Shown here in pieces: positions 1 to 6,554 of a DNA stretch of 25,376 nt. Both the position numbers and the translations under genes were made by a program. The notes under the pieces were generated by a model. That model had not been told where the DNA came from. It saw nothing but the letters and a program-made list of their open reading frames with translations, and ran no database searches. Position 1 is the first letter of the stretch, and every line of letters begins with the position of its first letter. This DNA is from DASXVX01 sp036504075 (GTDB lineage: Bacteria > Bacillota > Sulfobacillia > Symbiobacteriales > Symbiobacteriaceae): NCBI GenBank assembly GCA_036504075.1, contig DASXVX010000017.1, positions 1 through 25,376 of the forward strand, in the 5' to 3' direction.

Positions 1-274
1 GCGGAGCCGCCCGCCAGAGCGGCAACGGCTCCCGACAGGTGAGGGTGATGAGGTACTGGGGGGCGCGGCCCTGCTGTGCGGTCCAGTTCAGCACGGCCCG
101 CCAGGTTGCAGCGAGCATCCGGGCGCAGTCCGGGCAGCACCCGACATAAGTATACAGGTTCTGCGTCCACGGCTGCCACGGGTTCCCCTTGTACGTATCC
201 TGCGTTACGAAGCGCCAGCGTAGTAACGCACGTGGTCGCCGGCAGCCGTTTCGGCAGAAACGGGCGAGAGGCAA
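1..274 (-). CDS. Partial open frame running off the left edge, unknown protein
   Basis: Immediately after the TAG stop of the endonuclease-Q-like gene, the same frame stays open to the left window edge. From about residue 16 the translation looks protein-like: it is rich in Trp, Tyr, Gln and Asn and contains a GCCPDC cysteine cluster that could bind a metal, followed by predicted helical sequence. The only start at the junction is a TTG directly after the stop, and the ribosome binding site is poor. The first 41 bp belong to a repeat also found at 7871-7911, so the true start may lie further inside. I do not recognise the family. It could be a small cotranscribed gene, the remains of a longer gene, or chance. 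Seen: the open frame and Cys cluster. Inferred: that it is coding. Confidence 0.3.
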   Translation of the reverse strand, partial: MPLARFCRNGCRRPRALLRWRFVTQDTYKGNPWQPWTQNLYTYVGCCPDCARMLAATWRAVLNWTAQQGRAPQYLITLTCREPLPLWRAAP

Positions 275-275
275 C
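235..275. repeat. 41-bp dispersed repeat, copy 1
   Basis: This 41-bp block matches 7871-7911 at about 34 of 41 positions without gaps. Both copies begin at or within a few bases of the stop codon of a minus-strand gene. On the minus strand it can form a short stem, CCGTTTC with GAAACGG around TGCC. It has no U-run, so a terminator role is uncertain. Confidence 0.55.
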
Positions 276-1510
276 TATTTGTCCGCCAGCACCTTTCCGT
301 AAATGCCCCCGCCGCCGGCCTCAATGGCCAGCGTCCCTTCCCGGGCCCGGACCACCAGGGCTGCCAGCTTTTCGCCCACCACTGCGGCCAGGTCTGCCGC
401 CGAAGCCCGGTGCAAGACGCCCATCTCCGTGCCAAAGGCGGCCAGCAGCCGCTCCATGGACCTCTTGCCGAGGCCGGGGACGAACTGCAGCGGCACCTGG
501 TGCACGTACGGCGGGCGCCCCCGGGGGATGCGTTGAATTCCCGCCTCCGCCTGCCGCTCCTGGTAGTGCCGGATGCGGTCCAGCACGCCGAGGACGACTT
601 TATGGTCTGGACTCACGGGACACGCCAGCACCGGCGGCTCCCCTTCCAGGCGCCGATCGCAGGTGAGGCAGTAACTCCGGTGGTATTTGCCCAGCCGGGG
701 TTCCAGGCCGAAGTTGGCGGCGATCCCCCGCCCGTCTTGCCCCCGGAGCGCCCGGACCAGTTCGTCGAACGTCGGCGCTGCCAGGTGAAGAAGATTATAC
801 TCCCGCCCGATCTTTCCCAGCGAGTGGGCGTCCGAGTCGGTGACGAACGCAAACCGGGAAAGCTCCGGCAACTCGTCCGCCAGATCCGTGTCGGCGGAGA
901 GTCCGAGTTCCACCGCCGGGACGTGGTCCCAGAGTTCCGGCGGAATCGCTTCAGCCACCGCCGCAGCCGCCCCGAGCGTGCCCTTGAACGGCGTGAAAAT
1001 GTGCGCCGGGATGACAAAGCCGCCCAGCGACCCCACGAATGCGGTCACTTCGGCGGCGGTCGTCCCGTGGTGGCGTTGCGAAGAGAGGTGGCAGTTACGC
1101 ACCCGAGCAGACTGCCAGGCCGCGAACTCCCGCAACTCCCGCACGCCCCGGAGATAGCAGCACAGGTGGATCGCTTTCCCATTTGCAGTGTGGAGTACCT
1201 CCACCTCCGCACCGGGAATCAGGGTGACTTCCCCGACATGCGAAAGCCCGCCGCCGGGCAGTTCCACCACCAGCCCCGTAGCCAGGAGCCCTTGAAGGTC
1301 AGCGAGGGCGCCGCTGGTGGCCGCGTCGATGACGCCGACCATGTGAATGCCTTTTCGGTCCCGGCACTCCGTCAGAATGTTGGCCAGCGTCAGGTCCCGG
1401 GCGGCGGAGATTTTGACGCCCCCGCCCGGATTCCCGGCCCAGCCGATATGGATATGTAAGTCAAGGTAGACCTCGCCCAGCCCCTCAGCGGGTCTGGCGA
1501 CGCTGGGCAT
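275..1510 (-). CDS. Endonuclease-Q-like PHP-domain protein
   Basis: This 411-residue protein has the layout of the PHP-domain endonuclease Q family (YqxK-like; older TIGR00375). Enzymes of that family cut DNA next to deaminated bases in archaea and some Firmicutes. An N-terminal metal-ligand motif DLHIHIG is followed by further PHP ligand segments, including FVIPAHIF and FVTDSDAH. Then comes a CxxC...C zinc-site-like stretch (YCLTCDRR...LACP), and the C-terminal third has a helix-hairpin-helix-like segment around FVPGLGKRSMERLL. The ATG at 1510 overlaps the NUDIX gene by 26 bp, which implies translational coupling; a GGGGGTG ribosome binding site precedes it. It is the last complete gene of the minus-strand series. 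Family assignment is confident; activity on deaminated DNA is inferred from the family. Confidence 0.8.
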   Translation of the reverse strand: MPSVARPAEGLGEVYLDLHIHIGWAGNPGGGVKISAARDLTLANILTECRDRKGIHMVGVIDAATSGALADLQGLLATGLVVELPGGGLSHVGEVTLIPGAEVEVLHTANGKAIHLCCYLRGVRELREFAAWQSARVRNCHLSSQRHHGTTAAEVTAFVGSLGGFVIPAHIFTPFKGTLGAAAAVAEAIPPELWDHVPAVELGLSADTDLADELPELSRFAFVTDSDAHSLGKIGREYNLLHLAAPTFDELVRALRGQDGRGIAANFGLEPRLGKYHRSYCLTCDRRLEGEPPVLACPVSPDHKVVLGVLDRIRHYQERQAEAGIQRIPRGRPPYVHQVPLQFVPGLGKRSMERLLAAFGTEMGVLHRASAADLAAVVGEKLAALVVRAREGTLAIEAGGGGIYGKVLADK

Positions 1511-2009
1511 AGAGCAGCACCCCCGCCAGGGTCTTGGCGTCCCGGAACTGGCCCGCGAGGGCCATCTGGATTGCCGCGTCCAGGCTCATCCGCTCCACTT
1601 CGATCTCCTCGTCGTCGTCGCCGGGCAGCTTGGACGGCGTCAGCTCCTCCGCCAGGTACAGGTGCAGCAGCTCGGAGCAGAAACCGGGAGCGCTGAAGAT
1701 TTCGCCCAGCTTGGTCAGCTTCCCGGCCTTGAAGCCCGCTTCCTCCTGCAATTCCCGGCCGGCCGTCTCAGCCGGGTCCTCCCCCGGCTCCATGCCGCCC
1801 GCCACCAGCTCCAGCAACTCCTCGCCGGCCGCGTGCCGGTACTGGCGGACGAACAGCAGGTCGTCGCCTTCGACCGCGACGATCACGACGGCTCCGTCGT
1901 GGACGATGACGTCCCGCTGCACTTCCTTGCCGTCCGCCGTCCGAATCGTATCCTTGCGCAGTTTGATGACCCGCCCCTGGTAGATCTCCTCCGACCGAAT
2001 AACCTCCAC
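1485..2009 (-). CDS. nudF: ADP-ribose pyrophosphatase, NUDIX hydrolase
   Basis: This 174-residue NUDIX hydrolase is of the ADP-ribose pyrophosphatase type, cleaving ADP-ribose to AMP and ribose 5-phosphate in the cytoplasm. The NUDIX box is clear near residues 70-92: a GG-containing start, then REL and EEAGF with the metal-binding glutamates. The N-terminal segment reading RSEEIYQGRVIKLRKDTI is typical of the NudF/YqkG group. The start is a GTG at 2009 behind AGGAGG, and that ribosome binding site overlaps the buk1 stop codon, so it is probably cotranslated with buk1. The downstream gene overlaps its end. In Bacillus, nudF also lies near spo0A and the bkd genes, so the context is conserved. 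ADP-ribose as the main substrate is inferred from family resemblance. Confidence 0.87.
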   Translation of the reverse strand: MEVIRSEEIYQGRVIKLRKDTIRTADGKEVQRDVIVHDGAVVIVAVEGDDLLFVRQYRHAAGEELLELVAGGMEPGEDPAETAGRELQEEAGFKAGKLTKLGEIFSAPGFCSELLHLYLAEELTPSKLPGDDDEEIEVERMSLDAAIQMALAGQFRDAKTLAGVLLYAQRRQTR

Positions 2010-2021
2010 GTGGTGTTCCTC

Positions 2022-3098
2022 CTAGTATTCCCGCGGTTCCTCTTCCCGTCTCAGGATCCGCAGGGCGCCTTCCGCCAGGGCCTGCATTTCGTCCTCGCCG
2101 GGGTAAACCGCCACGGGGGCGATCCACTTGACCGCCTCGGCGATCCAGCCGGTCAACTGCCGGGAGTGCGCCAGGCCGCCGGTCAGAATGATGCGATCCA
2201 CCTGCCCCTTCAGCGCCACCGCCGCCCGGCCGATCTCCTTGGAAATCTGGTAGGCCATGGCCTGGTAAATGCGCTCGGCCTGCGCGTCGCCCCCGCCGAT
2301 CAACTCCTCGACCTTGCGGGCGTCGTTCGTGCCCAGGTGCGCCACCAGTCCGCCTTTGCCCACCAGCTTTTTCGAGATCTCCGGCAGGGTATAGCGCCAG
2401 GAGAAGCAGAGGCCGACCAGCCCCAGCGTCTGCAAGGAACCCGACCGCTCCGGCGACATCGGCCCCTCGCCGTCCAGGCCGTTGTTCACGTCGATGACCC
2501 GGCCTTTCTGGTGTGCGCCGACGGTGACGCCCCCGCCCAGGTGGACCACCACGAAGTTGACCTCCTGGTACGGCCTTCCCAGGTCGCGCGCCGCCCGACG
2601 TGCCACCGCCTTCTGGTTCAGGGCGTGGAACATCGACCGGCGGGGCATGCCGGGCAGGCCGGCCATCCGGGCCACCGGCTCCAGTTCATCGACCACCACC
2701 GGGTCCACCACGAATGCCGGCACGTTCCCCGCCACCGCGGCGATCTCGTGGGCCAGCGCTGCGCCCAGGTTGGAAGCGTGTTCACCGTACGAACCTTCCC
2801 GGAGGTCCCCGAGCATCCGCTGGTTCACCCGGTAGGTCCCGCCGGGAATCGGCCGCAGAATGCCCCCCCGGCCCACCACGGCCGAAAGGGAGTCCGGCTT
2901 GACCCCCACCGCTTCCAGCCACTTCAGAATCATATCGCGCCGAAACGCATACTGGTCGTACACCCGGGCGAACCGGCCGACCTCCTCGGCGCTATGACGC
3001 AGCGTTTCCGTATAGAGCGGCTGCTCGTCTTCGAACACGGCAATTTTGGTCGACGTGGAGCCGGGATTCATGATCAGCAGGCGATGGCTCAAGGCCAC
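2022..3098 (-). CDS. buk: Butyrate kinase, canonical copy
   Basis: This 358-residue ASKHA-fold acyl kinase transfers phosphate from butyryl or branched-chain acyl phosphate to ADP. The N-terminal phosphate motif NPGSTSTK (residues 11-18) is intact, as are VGRGG and PIPGGTYRV, the VDP segment, HLGGG (186-190), MSPERSG and the C-terminal PGEDEM. Length is normal for the family. The start is a GTG at 3098 behind GGAAGAGG; an upstream in-frame ATG at 3194 would add 32 unlikely residues and cross a terminator. With Ptb this enzyme makes ATP from acyl-CoA. It is cut off from bcd1 by 366 bp holding terminator-like stems and a repeat, so it may be transcribed separately with nudF and the endonuclease gene. 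A diverged second copy is at 5439-6548. Confidence 0.92.
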   Translation of the reverse strand: MALSHRLLIMNPGSTSTKIAVFEDEQPLYTETLRHSAEEVGRFARVYDQYAFRRDMILKWLEAVGVKPDSLSAVVGRGGILRPIPGGTYRVNQRMLGDLREGSYGEHASNLGAALAHEIAAVAGNVPAFVVDPVVVDELEPVARMAGLPGMPRRSMFHALNQKAVARRAARDLGRPYQEVNFVVVHLGGGVTVGAHQKGRVIDVNNGLDGEGPMSPERSGSLQTLGLVGLCFSWRYTLPEISKKLVGKGGLVAHLGTNDARKVEELIGGGDAQAERIYQAMAYQISKEIGRAAVALKGQVDRIILTGGLAHSRQLTGWIAEAVKWIAPVAVYPGEDEMQALAEGALRILRREEEPREY

Positions 3099-3184
3099 AG
3101 GACCTCTTCCTTTCAAACGACGCGAACGCCAGGTGGTCTGCCGCGATGTTACCGTCTGTAGCGTAGCACAAGCGACACGCACCG

Positions 3185-3209
3185 AAAAGGCCACCCTTGT
3201 GGGGTGACC
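3185..3209 (-). terminator. Rho-independent terminator upstream of buk1
   Basis: Read on the minus strand, an 8-bp stem (GGTCACCC with GGGTGGCC, one G-U pair) closes a CACAA loop and is followed directly by TTTT. It would stop transcripts coming from bcd1 before buk1, or attenuate them. Confidence 0.6.
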
Positions 3210-3243
3210 CCGGGTCGTGCGTTGGTCGGGCCTTTTTCGGCAA

Positions 3244-3390
3244 TTTTCGGCCGCAGATGACGCAGATTTCGCAGATATTAAACCACTTGGCCATTGATGT
3301 GGGGCGCATCATAATTTAATTAATGTGATCAATATCATTAATATTATCAATGTATTATCTGCGTCATCTGCGATATCTGCGGCTAGAAAA
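3244..3390. repeat. Palindromic GCAGAT element with 9-bp period
   Basis: The left arm (3244-3280) holds three 9-bp units GCAGATNNN preceded by TTTTCGGCC. The right arm (3354-3390) is a near copy in inverted orientation, preceded on the minus strand by TTTTCTAGCC. Between them the 9-bp phase continues in AT-rich units resembling ATATTRATN. Partial GCCGCAGAT copies also occur at 10085-10093 and 25232-25240. This type of GCAGAT-rich repeat is familiar from intergenic regions of many bacteria and archaea, from general knowledge; its function is unknown to me. Confidence 0.65.
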
Positions 3391-3411
3391 TGGTTTGCGG
3401 CATTTCATCGA

Positions 3412-3440
3412 CGAAGAGGCCACCCCGCCAGAGGTGGCCC
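3412..3440 (-). terminator. Stem-loop after bcd1
   Basis: A 7-bp perfect stem (GGCCACC with GGTGGCC) encloses an 8-nt loop, 25 bp after the bcd1 stop. On the minus strand it is followed by TCTTCGTC, a poor U-run, so termination is probably partial. Confidence 0.45.
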
Positions 3441-3464
3441 CTTGTCCCGTAAGACCAGAAGCGG

Positions 3465-4532
3465 TTACTCCGCCACGTACATCCGCTTCAACTGCAAATG
3501 CTTGTTGATCCGCTCTTCCGCCAGGACATCGGCGGCCTGCGCCGTGGAGATGTTCCGCTCTTCGGCGATGGTGAAAACCTTCATCAACTTGTCGTAAATG
3601 GCCGCGACCCGGGTGTAGGCCCGGTCCCGGTTGTAGCCGGCCGGGTTGAACTCCTCGGCCACGTTGACGACGCCGCCGCCGTTGATCACGAAGTCCGGGG
3701 CATACAGGATACCCTTGGCCTTCAGAACATCGCCGTGGCGCGGCTCCTTCAGCTGGTTGTTGGCGGCGCCGGCGACCACCTTGCACTTCAGCTGGTTGAT
3801 GGTGTCATCGTTCACGGTGGCGCCCAGGGCGCACGGGGCGTAAATGTCGCACTCCACGCCGTAGATCTCGTCGGGCGCGACGGCGACGGCGCCGAACTCC
3901 TTGACGACCCGAGCGACGTTATCCGGGTTGATATCGGTGACGATCAGCTTCGCGCCTTCGTCGTGCAGGTGCTCGCAGAGGTGGTAGCCGACCTTGCCCA
4001 GGCCCTGGACGGCGCAAACCTTGCCCTTCAGGGACTCGGTGCCGAACTTCCACTTGGCCGCGGCCTTGATGCCCTTGTAAACGCCGAAAGCCGTCACCGG
4101 GGACGGATCGCCGGACCCATCGGCCCGACCGGTGACGAAATCGGTCTCCATTAACACGTAATTCATGTCTTCAACGGTCGTATTGACATCTTCCGCAGTG
4201 ATATACCGGCCGCCCAGGGACTGCACGAACTTGCCAAAGGCCCGGAACAGCTCCTCGCTCTTGTCGGTCTTGGCGTTGCCCCAGATGACGGCCTTGCCGC
4301 CGCCCAGGTTGAGTCCCATGGCGGAGTTCTTGTACGCCATGCCGCGGGAGAGGCGCAGAACGTCCGTGACGGCGTCCTCTTCTTTCTCGTAGTTCCACAT
4401 GCGGGTGCCGCCCAGGGCGGGACCCAGCGTCGTATTGTGAATACCGATGATCGCCTTCAGGCCGGAGGACTTGTCATAACAGAATACGAGTTGCTCGTGA
4501 CCATACTTTTCCATCTGTTCAAAAATACCCAT
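3465..4532 (-). CDS. bcd: Leucine/branched-chain amino acid dehydrogenase
   Basis: This 355-residue NAD-dependent Glu/Leu/Phe/Val dehydrogenase deaminates Leu, Val and Ile to 2-oxo acids in the cytoplasm. Catalytic and substrate residues align with Lysinibacillus LeuDH numbering: L40-G41-G42, M65, K68 in GMAYK, K80 in NLGGGK, A113 and D115 in TAEDV. The coenzyme loop GLGKVG (177-182) is followed by an acidic D200, which favours NAD. The pocket residue after GGG is Val (288), as in Leu-type enzymes. The ATG at 4532 lies behind AAGGAGGG; an in-frame extension to 4700 would run into ptb and has no family match. It follows ptb by 43 bp. This is the standard LeuDH of the pair; the other copy (6555-7628) differs at the specificity positions. 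Confidence 0.92.
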   Translation of the reverse strand: MGIFEQMEKYGHEQLVFCYDKSSGLKAIIGIHNTTLGPALGGTRMWNYEKEEDAVTDVLRLSRGMAYKNSAMGLNLGGGKAVIWGNAKTDKSEELFRAFGKFVQSLGGRYITAEDVNTTVEDMNYVLMETDFVTGRADGSGDPSPVTAFGVYKGIKAAAKWKFGTESLKGKVCAVQGLGKVGYHLCEHLHDEGAKLIVTDINPDNVARVVKEFGAVAVAPDEIYGVECDIYAPCALGATVNDDTINQLKCKVVAGAANNQLKEPRHGDVLKAKGILYAPDFVINGGGVVNVAEEFNPAGYNRDRAYTRVAAIYDKLMKVFTIAEERNISTAQAADVLAEERINKHLQLKRMYVAE

Positions 4533-4575
4533 GTGAGAGACCCTCCTTATTGAATCGGGCGTGCAAGTCGGCGGC

Positions 4576-5442
4576 CTACTCGGCTGAGAGTACCGCGAGG
4601 GCGATGGACATGAGCTTGGCATCGGCGGAGTCCGCCCGGGAAAGCAGCACAATGGGGCACCGGGCGCCCATGATGATCCCGGCCGGACGGGCCTTCGCAA
4701 AGTAGACGAGTCCTTTGTAGAGCATGTTGCCGGCTTCGATATCCGGCACCAGCAGAATGTCGGCGTCGCCGACCACCGGGCCGGTCACGCCCTTGGTCCG
4801 GCCGGACTCCGCCGAAACGGCCAGGTCGAGGGCCAGCGGACCCTGCACGTCGCAGTCGCCCAGCTCGCCCCGCTCTGCCATCTCCTGGAGCAGGCGGGCA
4901 TCCAGCGTCGCGGGCATGTCCGGGTTGACGGTCTCCACGGCCGCCAGGGCGGCGACCTTCGGCCGGGCAACACCCAGCGCCTGGGCCATGATCACCTGGT
5001 TGCGGATGATATCCGCCTTGCGGGCCGCGTCCGGCGCGACGTTCAGCGCCACGTCGGTGACAAAGACCAGCTTCTCCCAGTCCGGAATTTCAAACGCGCA
5101 GGCGTGGGAAAGCGCCCGCCCCGTCCGCAGACCGGTCTCCCGGTTCAGCACCGCTTTCATGATCGTCGCGGTCTGCAGGAGGCCCTTCATGAGCAATTGC
5201 GCCTCGCCGCTGCGAATTGCGGCGACCGCGTCGGCCGCGGCCGCTTCGGGGTTCTCGCGGACGATGCGCAGGCCCCGCACGAGGCCCAGCGCCTCGGCTT
5301 CCCGCACCGCCTCTTCCACGTGGTGGTCATTCGCCTGTGCGATGGCGAGCACCGGCATTTTCCGGGCGGCTTTTTCCTGGGCTCTTGTGAGCAGTTCGGT
5401 AAAGGATTTCATTGAAATCGAATTCATTGCAATCGAATTCAT
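4576..5442 (-). CDS. ptb: Phosphate butyryltransferase
   Basis: This protein belongs to the PTA/PTB phosphate acyltransferase family and swaps CoA for phosphate on butyryl-CoA or branched-chain acyl-CoA. Supporting segments include MKGLLQTATIMKAVLN, the FVTDVALN stretch, PDIEAGNMLYKGL and the C-terminal GARCPIVLLSRADSADAK. From ATG 5442 it has 288 residues; from the third in-frame ATG (5412) it would have 278. The first ATG overlaps the buk2 stop as ATGA, which argues for coupled translation, and an AGGAGG lies 13 nt before it; the other two ATGs arise from a 15-bp duplication. It is the only ptb in the window although there are two kinase and two dehydrogenase copies, so it may serve both branches. 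Confidence 0.92.
   Translation of the reverse strand: MNSIAMNSISMKSFTELLTRAQEKAARKMPVLAIAQANDHHVEEAVREAEALGLVRGLRIVRENPEAAAADAVAAIRSGEAQLLMKGLLQTATIMKAVLNRETGLRTGRALSHACAFEIPDWEKLVFVTDVALNVAPDAARKADIIRNQVIMAQALGVARPKVAALAAVETVNPDMPATLDARLLQEMAERGELGDCDVQGPLALDLAVSAESGRTKGVTGPVVGDADILLVPDIEAGNMLYKGLVYFAKARPAGIIMGARCPIVLLSRADSADAKLMSIALAVLSAE
5413..5442 (-). repeat. Tandem 15-bp duplication at the ptb start
   Basis: ATGAATTCGATTGCA is followed at once by ATGAATTCGATTTCA and then ATGAAATCC, giving three in-frame ATG codons. The first ATG creates the ATGA overlap with buk2. The two copies differ at one base. Confidence 0.85.
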
Positions 5443-6548
5443 TGGTACAAACGCGCCTCCTCTTCACCCCGAAGCACCCGGAGAGCGCCGGCGGCCAGGG
5501 CTGACATCTCATCGCCACCGGGGTAAATCCGCAGCGGTCCGATCCAGGCGATTCGCTCCCGGACCCAACCGGTCAACAGGTCGGAGCCGGCCAGCGGACC
5601 GGTTAGCACAACGGCGTCCAGGTTGCCCGCCAGGGTGACGGCCATGGCGCCGATCTCCTTGGCAATCTGGTAGGCCATCGCCTCGTAGACCAGGCGGGCC
5701 ACCGGGTCACCCAACTCGATTCGCCGCTCGACTTCCGTCGTATCACGAGTGCCCAGGAAAGCGACCAAACCACTCTGGCTGGTCAGCTTCCGGATTAACT
5801 CCCGCTCGGTATGCTTCCCGCTAAAGCAGAGCTTTACCAGGTCGCCCACCGGCAGCGTGCCGGCCCGTTCCGGCGAGAACGGACCGCTCTCGTTCGCGTT
5901 GTTCGTGTCCACAATCCGACCGCCCCTGTGCGCGGAGACCGAAATCCCCATGCCCAGGTGGGCAACGACCAGCCGGCAATCCTCGTACTTCTTCCCGAGT
6001 TCAGCCGCCACCCGCCGCCCCATGCAGCGCATGTTCAGCGCGTGGGTGAGGCTGGTCCGGGCCAGGTCCGGCAGCCCGGAAATCCGGGCGACGCCGTCCA
6101 GCTCATCGGTGGAGACCGGGTCGACGATGAAAGCCTCGATGCCCAGGGTATGGGCGATCCCGTATGCCAGAATGCCGCCCAGGTTGCTGGCGTGCTCGCC
6201 CTGCACGCCCCGCCGGAGATCCTCCAGCATCGCGGCGTTCACCCGGTAAGTGCCGCCGGGGATGGGCTTGAGCAGACCGCCCCGCCCAACGACAGCCCGG
6301 AGCGAGTTTTGCTCGATGCCGTGCCGCTGGAGAAAGGCCGCCACCTTGTCCTTGCGCATCAGGTACTGGTCCCAGATTCGCTCATAAGCCGCCAGTTCCT
6401 CGGGTGCGTGCTCAATCAGCTCGTCCGCCAGCGCCGTGCTGTCGTCGAAGACGGCGACATGGGTCGCGGTGGCAGCCGGGTTGATGACCAGAATCCGGTA
6501 AGGAACCGGGGCCCCAACTGCATCAGGGGTCTCAGGCACAGCAGCCAC
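5439..6548 (-). CDS. Divergent butyrate-kinase-like acyl kinase
   Basis: This 369-residue protein is clearly of the butyrate kinase family: VGRGG, PIPGGTYRVN, VDP, SGPFSPERAG and PGGDEM are all present. The N-terminal phosphate motif is altered, however. Where buk1 has NPGSTSTK, this copy has NPAATATH (residues 23-30), losing both serines and the lysine. HLGGG has become HLGMG (197-201). The rest is well conserved and not decayed, so selection has kept it. It could be a kinase for a bulkier acyl phosphate, or a non-catalytic or regulatory partner. The start is taken as GTG 6548, 6 bp after the bcd2 stop; the ribosome binding site is weak, so coupled translation is likely and a slightly later start is possible. 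It shares ATGA with ptb downstream. Confidence 0.85.
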   Translation of the reverse strand: MAAVPETPDAVGAPVPYRILVINPAATATHVAVFDDSTALADELIEHAPEELAAYERIWDQYLMRKDKVAAFLQRHGIEQNSLRAVVGRGGLLKPIPGGTYRVNAAMLEDLRRGVQGEHASNLGGILAYGIAHTLGIEAFIVDPVSTDELDGVARISGLPDLARTSLTHALNMRCMGRRVAAELGKKYEDCRLVVAHLGMGISVSAHRGGRIVDTNNANESGPFSPERAGTLPVGDLVKLCFSGKHTERELIRKLTSQSGLVAFLGTRDTTEVERRIELGDPVARLVYEAMAYQIAKEIGAMAVTLAGNLDAVVLTGPLAGSDLLTGWVRERIAWIGPLRIYPGGDEMSALAAGALRVLRGEEEARLYQ

Positions 6549-6554
6549 CCACTT

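Larger units (their letters stand above)
3099..3464. other. Gene-free interval between bcd1 and buk1
   Basis: These 366 bp hold a terminator-like stem just after bcd1, a 150-bp palindromic element with a 9-bp period, a second, better terminator reading on the minus strand, and about 85 bp that could carry a promoter for buk1. I cannot point to a convincing sigma-A promoter there. The centre (about 3310-3360) is strikingly AT-rich compared with the rest of the window. Confidence 0.7.

Noticed and set aside
410..1459. Long plus-strand frame of 349 codons opposite the endonuclease gene
   Set aside because: It is antisense to a clear family member, rich in His, Arg, Pro and Gly as such shadows are, and has no ribosome binding site.
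3099..3194. N-terminal extension of butyrate kinase to an ATG at 3194
   Set aside because: It would add 32 residues with no family match and run through the terminator stem; the GTG at 3098 has a good ribosome binding site.
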